A stretch of DNA of 64,000 nt from Apodospora peruviana (lineage: Eukaryota > Ascomycota > Sordariomycetes > Sordariales > Lasiosphaeriaceae): the NCBI GenBank assembly GCA_033439685.1, contig JAUEDM010000001.1, forward strand, positions 2,914,001 through 2,978,000, in the 5' to 3' direction. The notes below the pieces were generated by a model that was not told the DNA's origin, did no database searches, and was given only the letters and a program-made list of their open reading frames with translations. Of this stretch, positions 22,547 through 34,600 are shown piece by piece. The number at the start of each line of letters is the position of its first letter. Position 1 is the stretch's first letter. The position numbers were made by a program, and so were the translations under genes.

Positions 22547-25500
22547 TCGGATTACTCGCATTTGTGGTGCGGTGGCTTGTGTGGACGAAACCGCCTTCAG
22601 CGCTCGATATGGTCGACAATGAATACCCGCGTTCACACCACCACTCTCACGTTTACGCACTGGGAGGTATGATGATATGGAGAAAACTCGTTCCTGGCTC
22701 TGTTTATTTCAATTTTTGGGGCCTCGTCAGATATCGCAGTAATCGATCTCAAACTGGGTACCTTGCGGCGCACCCATCCATTGTCAATGCGAATAAAACA
22801 GGAAAATTCCGATTCTGAAATTGCACGGGTGCAAGATGTTCGATTTGGAAAGCAAGCCTGAGCGTACGTTGCCCAAAGGCCGGATTGGGCGATTTGCGAC
22901 ACGGGGGTGTGCGCCAACATGAGACTTCTGACAGCGATCGTGTTCGGCAAGACAGCACCGCGCTCGCTCTTTTCGAATAAAACGGACCTCACCGGCAGCC
23001 GATTTTCGAGTCACTGCTGAATTGGGGATATGTGGCTGATAGTAGCTTGCATCTGTCGAACACCCATCACCTTTTAAGCAGCCCGTCTAAGCTTGGCGGG
23101 GCCGATTCGATCCCGAAACTTGCCTGTGGTGCCCCTTGTGTCTGGTTTGGAGCAGTTGGAATCGAGATTTTAAAAGGATTGAGAAAATGGCTTCGCAATC
23201 ACCGTTTTGGGAGACTGATAAACTTCAACACCATCACTGCGCGAGAAGGCGGCGCGATCCAGTGGCCGAAGAGAAAGATGGGTCGGTTTAAGCTCTTAAT
23301 AAACCGAGCTAGGTTGCGGGTTCAACGGTTGAGTATGACAGGGAACACGTGCCACAGTCAATCTAAGCCCAATACCCGGGTGACAGATAGTTAATATGGC
23401 GGCATTGACGACGGAACGGATAGAGGGTATACGCATATTCATTTATTGGGCCGGGAGAATACACGGCACACAGACACACACTCCGGGGCCGATGCCAGAC
23501 GAGCAGTAGTGGTGGGCTGACGGATCGGGGCTGCATCCACATAAACTTCCGATCAAAACAGGTGTTCAACAGGTCAATTTTCTCTTGGGCACACACACAC
23601 TCCTGAGCGAGGGGCAGGTTGATGACGAGCCGGCATGGACGGTGGCACACGCGAATGATTCGTTTTGCATATTTCATTTTGTTTGCCTTTCTCTATCCCA
23701 TTCTTTCCCGGGGTTCACAAAATAAGGACTTTGGGGTTTTGGTTGGGACGGGGGCGGAAGTGTGTTTATGCATGGTGGATGGGATGAGATGGGGAGCGGC
23801 TCGCTGCCGCTGTGCTTATACTAGACAGATCGATCGTGGGGAACGGGACGGGAAAGCGGGACGGCACGGAACGGGGTGACAAGAGCGGGTCCGGGGGTGC
23901 ACGGCGCACTAAGATTACGAGGGTGCCACCTACCCCCGTACAGCCTCCGTATGACGACAGAACGAACCGCCAGCGCAAGGACGAACTTGTTGTCGTCGCT
24001 CCGGAATCCGGGTTACTACCACCGCCTCCGACCGTCACCTGCAGTACAAACGAACCAACCGTGCCACCCTTATTTTGTTCTTTTTTCCCCAGTGTCACTC
24101 ACCACACCCGCCGCGTCGACGTCAACGGCAAACAAAAGGGGGACGCAAGATCTGATCTGGGAATAACGGATATATAATTCAAAGAAATGCATGGTTTACA
24201 TGGTGGAAACATGGACGGGACGGGGTATGGTACGATGGGATGAGGTTGGGAAAAATAAAAATGGATCAAGAAAGGAATGGAACGGAAACCGGAGGATGAT
24301 ATCCTGGCATTTATCTGCGTTTTGTTTTTAATTTCACTTTTCCAATTGTTCTTTGCTATTGTTTTTTATATGTTTCACGTGTTTTCCCTCTCAGTTCTTG
24401 TCTGGTCGGCCACCTTTGGCTTATAAAGAAAAATCTTATCTTTAAAATTGTTCAATCTGTTTCATGGACAAGACACGTCCTTGTTTCTTTTTTTTTTTTC
24501 AGTATCCTCTCAGTCTCCTTGGTTGCCTACCTGCCTGTCTGTTAGTTGTTTATTGTTTAATTGCTTCGCTTCGATGTTACATGATATTGTATTTGTATGA
24601 TTTTTCTTCTGTATTGCATGTTCTTGGCTTTAAAATATACATAGTCTCTTCTATTTTCAGTCTTCGATTTCCTTTTGGATTTGGACTTCTTCAAATCAAT
24701 CAGGCAAATCAAACCAAACCCATGCCAGGGGAATATATACTGCCTACGTACCTTACCTCCCTAGCTCGTCCAAGCCTCTACTATAAATGTCCAACATACC
24801 TTCGTCTACTCGGACGCTTCCTAGTCAGCGTACCCTAGCGCATAATGGCCTTAGTTATGTTACACAGGAGATAATGACCGACCAAGGTACTATGCATATT
24901 GGACGTAGCTAGATCGGGACACGTGTATAGGGAAGTCAGTTGCCAGCAGTACTATATCACACCGCACTAAGAGGTCAAAGAGCCAACCGATAACTTTTCA
25001 TATTCACCTGCTATCCTAGCTGAACTTCCTATGCAAGAAGACGGTGGTATTGTCGTCTGATATGATACCAGGGTAGATGCTAAGTGGCAGGCAGGCATGC
25101 TGAAACACCCTTGCCCCCCACGGCAGTTCTCACTCTGAGAACAGGATGGCTGGCAAACTCGGTTTGTATTGGCGATAGAAGCGAGTGTGTGCGCCATACG
25201 TATCATAATAGCACTGGCAGCTTATATGCATGCGCTTGCTCGGTGAAGACGGGCAGGTTGTATGTGGCTGGCAAAATGACCCAGTTGTTGGCACACCCAC
25301 CCACCACACTTTGTCTAGTTACTAACAAACTGAAGTAAGTCCTTCTCATGTGAAAGTATCTCCGCGACTTTTTTGAAACATGCACGGCTCTGGGATTGGG
25401 TATGTGTTGAAAGCGCCACTTCAAAAGTGTTTATCCAATCGTTGGGGGCAGCATGGCCGGTGAAATACCGAAAGGGGGAGGAGGACCCCATATCCCAGAC

Positions 25501-25919
25501 CGACCACCCACACACCCACCCCGCGTTTTCTCTGCCCCACAATCCCCCATCTATCCGTCATGCACACGGCGCCGTCAAGTCAGACTTCGGGACCGGCAAC
25601 ACCGAGTAAGATGCGGGTTTCCTTTTTGGCGAGCCGCCCTCCGGAATCCTCGTGGACTGTTGCGAAGACGGCAGGAAAGGTGGGGTCACGGTCCACGTCA
25701 CAACAGACGAGGTCCGTTCATCGGGGCCGTGCGTACGGTGGTGGTGGTGGTCACCACGCAGCAGTTCGCAGAAGCCTTCCTGCACAGCAAGATGCTGCCT
25801 TCCATCTATCCACCACCTCCATGTCGGTTAGGGACTTTCCGACGCAGGCGTGAGGCAGGGCTTTGCCTCGCAGTAAGCCGCCATCTGTCGGCTCTTATTT
25901 TTGAAGCTGAGAGCCGGCT
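22547..25919. other. Intergenic 3.4 kb, nothing supported
   Basis: The segment holds the 3' flank of the Zn2Cys6 gene and the 3' flank of the DUF202-like gene on the other strand. T-rich DNA at about 24,300-24,700 and short purine or CA-rich tracts are visible. Open frames around 25,450-25,850 are short, discontinuous and lack domain features. I see no RNA gene. Confidence 0.55.
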
Positions 25920-26935
25920 TCACGTCCCGAGATTCCACAGCATCACCATGAGAGCCACGTACGCGCTCAGGCTCAGCAGCATCAGCAGTGCGATGCTGTT
26001 TCCGCTGGTGCGGAACTTTTTCTTGACGACGATTGTCTTACGGAGCCGGGTTACAGTACCCCCGGCCCCATCACTCTCAAAGAAGGGTTCCTCGTCCGTT
26101 TCTTCCTGGTCAAAGAACTGGCGGTTGCCCTCGTGGCGACGGTAGATGGCGACCAGCATGATAGCAGTGCCGTAAACGGCAAACAAGGCGCCAATGGGAT
26201 AGAACTCCGAGGTGAAGATCTTCAGGATGATTAGGGCAAATGAGAACTGGCCGAGCGCCGTTCGCATGTAGGCACCCTCAAATGTGCGCTGGGCTGCACG
26301 GATTTCGACAAGCCTGGGATATGCCCCCGGAATAGGGAGGGGGGCGGACGGGTGAGCATGTAACCCAGGGAACGAAAGTAGTGCAACTATAACTGGGAAC
26401 AGGGAAGATGAACATCATGAACTTGGGGGAAGGTAGGAACTCGGCGCGCCTATTCACGCAGAATAAACGGCCGCCTCTTTGACGACAGCGTCTAGACCCT
26501 GGTAGACAGCGCTACGTATACATGGGCAGACCCTACTCCCCTGGCAAGAACGGTTGAGAGTATGGGGATGAAGTGCGGGGGAAGAAAAGGGGCATAAACG
26601 CATGGTCGCGGCGCTCACATCTGGCATACCCCAAGACAAGAAGGACCGATATACTGCGGCGACAACCAAGATAGAAAGAAGACCGGGGCATGAGTAAGAT
26701 TGCGGGGATCGGCAACGGAGACGGGGAACGGGAACGGGACCAAACTGAAATAGACGGAAAACTCACTCTTGACTGGTGAGAACGACTGATCGTGCACGAT
26801 GAAGACGAAGATGGAGCCGATCTTCGGGGTACGGTTGGAGAGCCTTTCAGGTTAGTTTGAAAAAGAAGCAAAATTAGACGTCATGCGGTCATGGTCATTA
26901 CACGCACATGAACATACCTCCAACATGGATGCCAT
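25920..26935 (-). CDS. DUF202-like integral membrane protein
   Basis: On the minus strand, exons 26918-26935, 26767-26843 and 25920-26313 give 162 residues with agreeing phases (0, then 2). The central signature EIRAAQRTFEGAYMRTAL (about residues 35-52) followed by two hydrophobic segments (about 54-88) resembles the DUF202 family of small membrane proteins. An acidic linker and a third hydrophobic segment (about 138-160) follow. No catalytic residues are evident, and the role of the family is poorly defined. The first exon codes only MASMLE. The second intron is 453 nt, long for this window, so a small missed or alternative exon is possible. The large last exon is secure; the two short ones rest on splice logic. 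Confidence 0.75.
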
Positions 26936-27790
26936 GGATGCGGTAGGTAAGATTCAACAAGTAGGCACAGTTGTATGTAACGTGGTGTCGAACAAGATGA
27001 CGAATCGATGACTGAGGTTGACGAACAGCAAACAAAACAAGAAAGAAGGCGAGATATTGTTAGAAGTTTGCTAGCCGTGCATGGACAAGAGGCGACTGGA
27101 CAGAGGCCAAACTAAATGCAAGAGGTGGTCGTAGTATAGATCTTGGCAAGACGGCCTAAGGTGGCATCGAGCGGCATTGGGAGTCGGGATCGGGCATTTG
27201 CAAAAAATCACGGAGAGCGTTGAATTGAAGGTGAAGACCGGGAGTCGACAGGCCGGTTTCCTCAGGTGGAGCTTCTCGCGTCTGAAGACGGCCGCCAAAA
27301 TAGATCCCGCGTCACACACACTTCCACTGGCGCCATCTGTCAAAGCACTCGACCTGTTAGGGAAAGAGCTGACCTGACGGGCCCGTCCTTAACAGTGGAG
27401 AGTCTTGATGCTGAATAACCCTGTCGACAGGGACACCTAGTCTGCCGCACGACATATCGAGCCAATCAGCGATAGCATGGTCTGCCCCTTAGCAACAGCT
27501 TAACTTAACCACAGGTCCCTCTGAGACCTGATCTGTGCGCAAAGCCGGGAACAGGCACTGGGCCAGGCGCAATCTGGCCCAATCCGTGCGCACCTCAGTG
27601 GCCAGCTCAGCAGCTCGATTGAAGCTTCGTGGCCCGATTGTAGCATCACGGACAACGACGACGACCCGACGACTTCAACACCGCAACGAATTCACGACCC
27701 ACCTCCAATCCCAAACAAGCCAATTACTTTCCCCCGACTAGTTCAATACTCGACAAAGGATCTCGAAATAATTCCAACCCCCCCAAAAAG
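26936..27790. promoter_or_regulatory. Shared upstream region of DUF202-like gene and OST2
   Basis: Both flanking genes point away from this 855-bp segment, so it should contain both promoters. The OST2 side is C/A-rich just before the ATG. No specific factor site was recognised with confidence. Confidence 0.5.
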
Positions 27791-28412
27791 ATGGCGCAGA
27801 AACACCGAATTCCGCGGGAGACCACCCCCCAAACACCACAAGCAGCCAAGACATCAACAACCGCCACCGCCCCAACGGCAGCACAAACGACCCCTATTGT
27901 GTCCAAGCAGGCGGCAGCGGCAGCAAAACAGCAGATCAACTCGTGGGACCAGGTCGTGCGCAACCTCACCAACTACTACGTCGACTCTACGCCCCAGCGG
28001 ACGAAGCTGATCGACGCCTTCATGGCCTTCCTCGTCGTCGTCGGTGCCCTGCAGTTTCTATATTGCGTGCTGGCGGGAAACTACGTAAGCTTATTACCAC
28101 CACTACTACAAGATGAGAATAAACCTTTGCTAACATGTTTATGTCCCTGACGAAGCCGTTCAACGCATTCCTCTCCGGCTTCTCCGCTACCGTGGGCCAG
28201 TTCGTCCTCACAGCCTCGCTACGGATCCAGACCAACGAGGCAAACAAGTCGGATTTTCCTTCGGTGTCTCCAGAGAGGTATGTACACCGTTATTAATACA
28301 TATTCGGCAGGACAAAGTATGAGAGCTAATCCATTCATGATTTAGAGCTTTTGCCGATTTCGTCGCCTGCAGTTTGATTCTGCACTTCTTCTGTGTCAAC
28401 TTTATCAACTAG
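27791..28412 (+). CDS. OST2: Oligosaccharyltransferase subunit OST2 (DAD1)
   Basis: Exons 27791-28084, 28156-28277 and 28346-28412 give 160 residues; introns are 71 and 68 nt, GT-AG, with a GCTAAC branch site in the first. OST2/DAD1 is a small membrane subunit of the ER complex that transfers the preassembled glycan to asparagine of nascent proteins. Family marks include YYVDSTPQRTKLIDAFMAF, the conserved PFNAFLSGF and the C-terminal FADFVACSLILHFFCVNFIN (shown here in pieces of the last exon). About 65 residues of Ala/Thr/Gln-rich N-terminus precede the conserved part, longer than in animal DAD1 but usual for filamentous fungi. Three hydrophobic segments are visible. Confidence 0.96.
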
Positions 28413-28846
28413 ATCTTTAAGACTATGAATCTGAGATTTTGGTCGGCTGGCTGGGGCGGGATATAGAGAGAAAGAGAGCAGCTTTGTGATTTTTTTATTT
28501 TAAGTTTTTGTCTTCTCCCTTTGATGAGTTCTAGCAGACTACCTAAGCCCAGCCAAGCCACCTGTCTAGCCTTGTCTATCCTGCAGCTGCTGTGTCTGCC
28601 GGTCTGCCCTCAATGTATGTGTGTGTATCTTGTTGTACAATAACAATAACAAAATCAAGAAGAAAAGAACCAAACGCTGGAGTACTTTGGCTTGTGAGAC
28701 CAAAAATGGAAAATGGAGGGAAAATGAAAAAAAATAAAAAACCAAAAGGTTCACAAACACTACCGTGGAGATATGAACTTGGTATTGGACGGGGTATGAG
28801 GGTTATACAGCGAACGAATCAAGGTAAATGGACACTATATAAGCTC
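28413..28846. other. Tail-to-tail spacer between OST2 and the GRASP gene
   Basis: This 434-bp segment lies between the 3' ends of two converging genes and should hold both 3' untranslated regions. It is A/T-richer than its flanks and includes TGTACAATAACAATAAC near 28,632. No gene is seen. Confidence 0.6.
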
Positions 28847-30108
28847 CTAATCTTCGTTTGCATTTCCATCAGCTGCATCGGCCTTCGGCGGCGGCGGCGG
28901 TGTTGCCGTATTCTCTCCTGCTCCAGCTCTGGGTGGTCCGCCCCTCGGCGGGCCAGCGCCTGCCTTGGGCGGCGGCGGCAACGGCGACGCTCGTCCGCTG
29001 GGCACATTGTCCAGTTCCTTGCTCTTCTCCTCCTGCTCCTTGAAGTAATCGTCCATCAAATGGTTCTGGCCATGGTGGTGATGCCTCTCCTTCTTCTTGC
29101 TCCGTGGCGGACCGCTAGGCGGCGGTGGCGTCCCAACTGCTTGCGCGGGTATCAGAAAATCGGCCGACGAAGACGACCCGGTTGGAGCGGGAGAGAATCG
29201 GTTATCGTTATTGTTGTTGGATTGTGGCAGGCCACTGTTACCCGAGGGCATAAACTGGGAAGAATACCCTTCCCCATTCGCGGCGGTATCGCCATCGAAC
29301 AGGGTCTCGCCAGGGCCTTGGACGGGCTCGCTAAGCGGAGCGGGCAGGCGGTGCAAGGCTCCGTAACCCAAGACGCAGCCGAGCGCGCCCTCACCGCCCC
29401 AGTCTCGGCTCGGCTGGATGGTGACCTCGCGCGTGACGTTGTACTCGTTGTTATAGACGTACAGCCGTAGCGGGCGGCCGATGTGGTCCTCCACTAGCTC
29501 GCTGAGCCCGCCCTCGCCGTGCAGAATGCCGTCCGGCGTGCCAAGAATGTAGTCGCTGTACGGCAGCAGCCCTGCGACGTCGGCGGGCGAGTTGGCGGGC
29601 ACGTCGAGGACGTGCCAGATGTTGGAGACTACCGCGAGAGGCGTCCATTGAAGGGCTAAGCCGAGCGAGGCAGAGTCCGGGGGCACGGGGATGTGCAGCG
29701 CTCTGGTTCGTTGGCCCTGTATTATACGCAAAAGACTTAAGTTTAGCATTCGTTCAATAGGCCCTGAGATGACAGACGGAGGTAAGCAGACCTTTGCGCT
29801 CCATAGTCCCAACATGACTGATCCACCGGCACAGTTCCTGACCTCCTGGGCGAATAACCTCGGATCTGAGTCGTCCTGGAAGTGTCTCGGTTAGCAATCC
29901 ATCTTTCGGTTTAACTTGCGGAGGATAATTGAGCAAGGCATACAATCATGCGCCCGTTGATGCCGATAACGAAATCGAACCAAGGCTCAACGGCGAGGTC
30001 GAGGTTGGTGTTGCGCAGCACCTGGAAGCCAAATGCGCCATGATTCTCCTTGGATTGCGGCGCGTCGCCGTCGAGGCGGGATATGAATCGGTTAAGAGCG
30101 TTGAACAT
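28847..30108 (-). CDS. GRH1: GRASP-family Golgi protein (Grh1-like)
   Basis: Minus-strand exons 29944-30108, 29792-29875 and 28847-29716 give 372 residues, phase 0 at both junctions. GRASP proteins sit on early Golgi/COPII membranes and act in tethering and unconventional secretion. The N-terminal half forms two PDZ-like units: GAFGFQVLRN and PWFDFVIGINGRMI in the first, GLALQWTPL, VLDVPANSPADVAGL and LYVYNNEYNVTREVTI in the second. The C-terminal 170 residues are Pro/Gly/Ser-rich and probably disordered. The protein starts MFNALNRFI, an amphipathic stretch without Gly2, so it cannot be N-myristoylated like animal GRASP65; it resembles yeast Grh1, which uses an acetylated helix. The second intron uses a weak donor, GTCTGC, but its removal restores LWSAKGQRTRAL, as in relatives. 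Confidence 0.94.
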
Positions 30109-30540
30109 TGCGCATGTATTCTCGTTTTTGTCTTGTTATTTGGTGGCTCAGGTTCTTATGTTCCGCCTCCCTGGAGCTGGACGGAGGTCGTGATAAAGTG
30201 GCCTATTGAAGCGGTAGTGAGCTGGAGTTTAGGTAAGAGGACAGTGGATGCCAGAGCTTCCTGCAGTTGAATGCACAGTGGGTTTAGGTGGCTGATACGG
30301 TCTGACGATGAACCTTGCAGGGCTGGGTCAGAAGCCCCGGTAGTGGGTCAAAGCTTCAACCCAGGTACCTTGCACAGTACAACTTGGATAAGACTTTCAA
30401 TCCTCGTTTTGATCTCAGCCAGCTCACCCACTTTTATGTTAAACAAGTTGAGATCAAAGAGAGAGACGGAAAGAAGGCTTTATTCTCTCATTGCTCTTAC
30501 AGTGAACCAAGGGAAAAAAAGCTTCCAGATTCAGAGCACC
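30109..30540. promoter_or_regulatory. Divergent promoter region of GRASP and TGS1 genes
   Basis: The 432 bp between the two start codons must serve both divergent genes. I see no clear TATA box or known binding site. Confidence 0.5.
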
Positions 30541-31475
30541 ATGACAACCCCGGGCCCTCTGAGGGTCCTCAACGAGAACCTCCCTCTCACAGACGAATGC
30601 CATCACTACGACGATATTGGCGAGGTACCATGGGACATTCAAAAGTGCGTACAACATTCAGCATCCTCAAGACCTCCCGTCAAGTAAATTACTGACAGCC
30701 AACCCTTTTTTCGTCCGTAGATACTGGCATCAGCGATACTCCATCTTCCAGTACTACGACTACGACGTCCGTCTCACAGACGACGCCTGGTTCGGCGTGA
30801 CCCCTGAGCCCGTCGCAATGTAAGTCCTTCATCACGCCCTTTAGTATCCCAACTTAATAACTCACAAACCTCACCTTCAGCAAAATCGCCCAAGACCTAG
30901 CCAACAAAACCTCAGCATCAACCCTCATCGACCTCTTCGGCGGCGCAGGCGGCAACGTGATCGCCTTCGCCCTCACGGGCAATTTCTCGCGCATCATCGC
31001 CGTCGAGAAGGACGCCGCGACCCTCGCCTGCGCCCAGCATAACGCCGAGGTCTATGGCGTGGTCGAGTACATCACCTGGGTCCACGGCGACTGTTTCGAC
31101 TACATGGCCAAGCTCAAGTCGGACCCCTTGTCTCTAGACCCGAGGATCCAGATGGACGCCGACAATCCTGCTGACACGACTATCTTCGCGTCCCCGCCCT
31201 GGGGTGGTGTGAGCTACGCCCATCACGAGGTGTTCGACCTCACCCAGATGCAGCCGTACAGCCTCGAGCAGCTGCATGGGGCCTGCGCCCCGTTCGAGCA
31301 TACGCTCTTCTTGCCTCGCTCAAGCGACCTGCGCCAGATCGCCAAGTTGGCACCTGACAACCACAAGCTGGACGTTGTTCAGTATTGCATGAGGGGCGCC
31401 AGCAAGGCCATGGTGGTCTACGTACCTGCCGCTGATGGCGATGGCCTTCTTCATCCTCTGCAGACTGAGCAGTAA
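30541..31475 (+). CDS. TGS1: Trimethylguanosine synthase (RNA cap methyltransferase)
   Basis: Exons 30541-30644, 30721-30819 and 30881-31475 give 265 residues; phases (2, 2) agree. TGS1 adds two methyl groups to the m7G cap of snRNAs and snoRNAs in the nucleus, using S-adenosylmethionine. The fold and motifs are clear: the entry segment KYWHQRYSIFQYYDYDV, the SAM-binding loop LIDLFGGAGGN (about residues 83-93), the acidic strand-end VEKD, and the catalytic FASPPWGGV (about 168-176), where the tryptophan stacks on m7G. It is a compact form like yeast Tgs1, lacking the long N-terminal part of the human enzyme. It converges on DOP1, whose stop lies 201 bp away. Confidence 0.94.
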
Positions 31476-31676
31476 TATACTTGCTGTTGAAACGATATCA
31501 CGGATCCACCAACATACTCGAATCCTCATTTGACTCGTAGTGTCTCAAATGGAGGGAAAGGGATATAGCTATCATATTAGACTATATCTCGTCTCATCCT
31601 CCTCCTCTGCAACCCACACAACACAACTAGCTCTTACAACCCGCCATCAGAAACTTTTTATTACTACTACAGCTGG

Positions 31677-34600
31677 TTACAAAGCCTTGACAATGCTCCT
31701 CTCATCAAACAAGTCCTTCACCAAGTTCTGCACACACCCCTCCCAATCCACTGGCGCCATCGCATAGGTGCTCTCAAACGCATATATGCTCAGTTGGCCA
31801 AAGAATGGCCTCAGAACCTTGGCCACGAGCTCATCTTTCCTGTCCATGCTCACCTCGTCACTAATTCCTCCCGGTCCACCCAGCAGTGGCCGCTTGTGCG
31901 TACCACCGGAACCACTCATCGCCGCGGAGGTATTGTATTCCGCCGTCTGCATCACGCTCGACCCGACCATGACGGCACCCAACTCTTCAGATACCTCGTC
32001 CACGAGAGCGACGGGCTGGTACGATGACGGCCGATAGACGGCATCGATGGTGTCCGTCACAAACAACCACTCGTGCAGCTGGAAGTCATCTGGGGCCACG
32101 CAGACAAGCAGATCAAGCAGCTTGCAAGCCTGCATGACCGAGGGGTTGCTGTACGTGTCCGACGGCGAGCTGTGGTCGGGCGCAACGATCGACGATATGG
32201 CGGCGTGCAGCTCGATGTTGATAACTGGCCAGAGCGCCGCAAGATGAATTGCGCTGGTCTTGAGCACCAGCGCGCGGACGAGCATGTATACCTCGGCGCG
32301 GGTGGTCGAAGAAGGAGACGAGGTGGACGAGGCGCTTAATAACTCGGTTAGCTTCTCGAGAATGGGAGGCAGGTCGGCGACAAACGCATCGTGACCACAC
32401 GCGAGGACCAGCGTGGCGATGCGGCGGAGGTTAAGCTGCGTCTTGCGATCCGCCTCGAGACGAGCGGACGTGGCGCCGACGCCGAAGACGATGCCCGCTG
32501 TTGTTGGCGGTGTAATGCGGCCTAGGAGCTCTGGCATCCTCTCCTTATCTGCGACTGTCCATTGCTTCAGGAGCGGCAGCCAGTCGTTCTGCACGAGCGC
32601 GGTGTTGGAGCTGAAGAAGCGGGAATCGTTAAACGCGTCGGCCACGTCCTTCTTCCATGATTTTTGGTTATTCGGCAGCCTCGAGAGTTCTTGGAGCAAG
32701 ACCAGCGTGTTCTCTGAAACGGTGTCGGGGAATGCCTTGGAGCGGAGAGTTGGCCCGATGACATTGGCAGATATCGCTGTAGCAGCAGTGAGGATGCGAT
32801 CATTCTCCACTAGAATCTTGGGGAGGTTTGGCACGATCCCGGACAGGATGCCGACGACATCGTCGGCCCGGTCGCTAGGGGGCTTGATGACTGAAGATTG
32901 CCGAGACGGCTCGCTCAGTCGCTTCTCCACACCGGTGTTAGACGATCCGGTAGTGGTGTCCGCAAAGCTGGTCGGCCTTGTGGTGAAGATGGCTGTGAGG
33001 AGCCGGAGAAATAGATCCTAGCAAAAGCACACAAAGGTCAGAAAAGTAATTCATAGACAACGTCAAGCTAGGCTTTCAGATATTGTGACGACTCACCGCG
33101 AGATCACGTCGCATTTTCCGCTGTTCCCCAAAGTTAGTATTATCTACTTTCTCGCCCAGAATGGCCGCAAACTCGAGCAAGCTCGGGAGCGCCTGGCGAT
33201 GTGGAAAGGGGTTGGCCAGAAGGTCCCTCAAGAACAGCATGCAGTCCTGCCAAATCTCGTCCATGGCGTCGTCCTCCAGCGAGCGCGCGTAGTCCACCAA
33301 GAAGATGACGACGTCCGTGTCTTGGAGCTCGATCGTCAGCGTCGATCGTCTCGACGGATCCAGAGCGCCGGGGTTCGTGCGGCTGTAGATGGCATTGAAT
33401 AGCGCCGGGATTGTGTGCTTTGGCCGAGAGCCATCCAGCGCTGGCAAGAGATTAAACACCTCGGTGTGCCTCGACGGGTCGCCGGCGGCGCTGCTCATGT
33501 CTAGGGAGCCTCTCCATATCCCAATCACCGTCTCCAAGCACTCGAGCGTCTCCGCAGCGAACAAGTGCTCCAGCAGCCTCCTAGCACGGTTCCTCATGCG
33601 CAGCGAGGTATACGTAAACGAAGCGCCCGACGAAACATCTTGCCATTCCGAATCGCTCCCCTGGCCCCAGGACCAGATCGTGAAGCAGATGCGAACGGCG
33701 TCCTGGAATGCCAGCAGAACCGTAAGTCTGTCGTTGGCCGTTGCGCTCCGCGGCTGGGGGGCGTCGGATGAGAAAACGCCCGAGACCATGTTGCCGAAAA
33801 AGCCTTGAGGCTGGTCTGGACTCTTGACAACCTGGGCCCTAGCCTCTTCAGCCAGGAGCCTATCGTGTCCTTTGGCCAGAACCTGCTCGAGGCCGTTAAG
33901 GAGCGAGATCAGCGTGGTTTCTGGTCCCACCGCACCGTGCACGGGCGACTGTTCCGATGCCCGGAAAAGACGTTGCAGACTGCTAAACGTAGCAGCAATC
34001 TGCTTGCACAGAGTTTCCACGAGCGGAATCAGGACTTGGAATATGGACTCGGAATACAGCGGAAGACATTCAGAGAGAAACCCAATCCAGCTATCCAAGA
34101 CCGGTCGGCTGCTTGGCGAACTGAGTCCGGCGAGAATGCATTTGAGCAGTGTTGGCGGTGGCAACTGTATAACAGGGACCTTTTCGCCAGTGAAAGATGG
34201 CCTAAAGTTCTTCGCTGGATCCATGTTCGCAGCTCGCTTCTCGCTTGTTGGCGAAGACGGGAGCTCAACGGGCAGCATCTCACGCAATCTCAGGGAAGCA
34301 AACACGACATCGAGAAGCAAGACCTGAACATAGGGGTCGGGCCCAGCCAGAGATTGCATGAGCTTCTCGATAAGCGGCGTCTCAAGATGCAACCTAGAAA
34401 GCGGTTCCGCATACGGGTTGAGGAGAACCTGGTGCAGAACGGTCAAAGCCGAACGGTACAGCTGCGTTACTCGCACCCCGGAGCCCTCGACTTCCGGGAT
34501 CTTGTCTCCAGTTATGCACTGCAGACAAACCCAGAGGAAGTATTCCTGGTAGGTGATGTCCTCGTCCGTCCCGGTAATTTCAGACAGCGGCGGAAAATAA

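Noticed and set aside
25735..25765. GGTGACCACC on the minus strand looked like part of a dispersed 5S rRNA gene
   Set aside because: Surrounding bases do not match 5S rRNA; the word arises from a GGT repeat.
25453..25853. Plus-strand open frames next to the DUF202-like gene
   Set aside because: Composition is low-complexity, frames overlap without splice logic, and nothing resembles a known domain.
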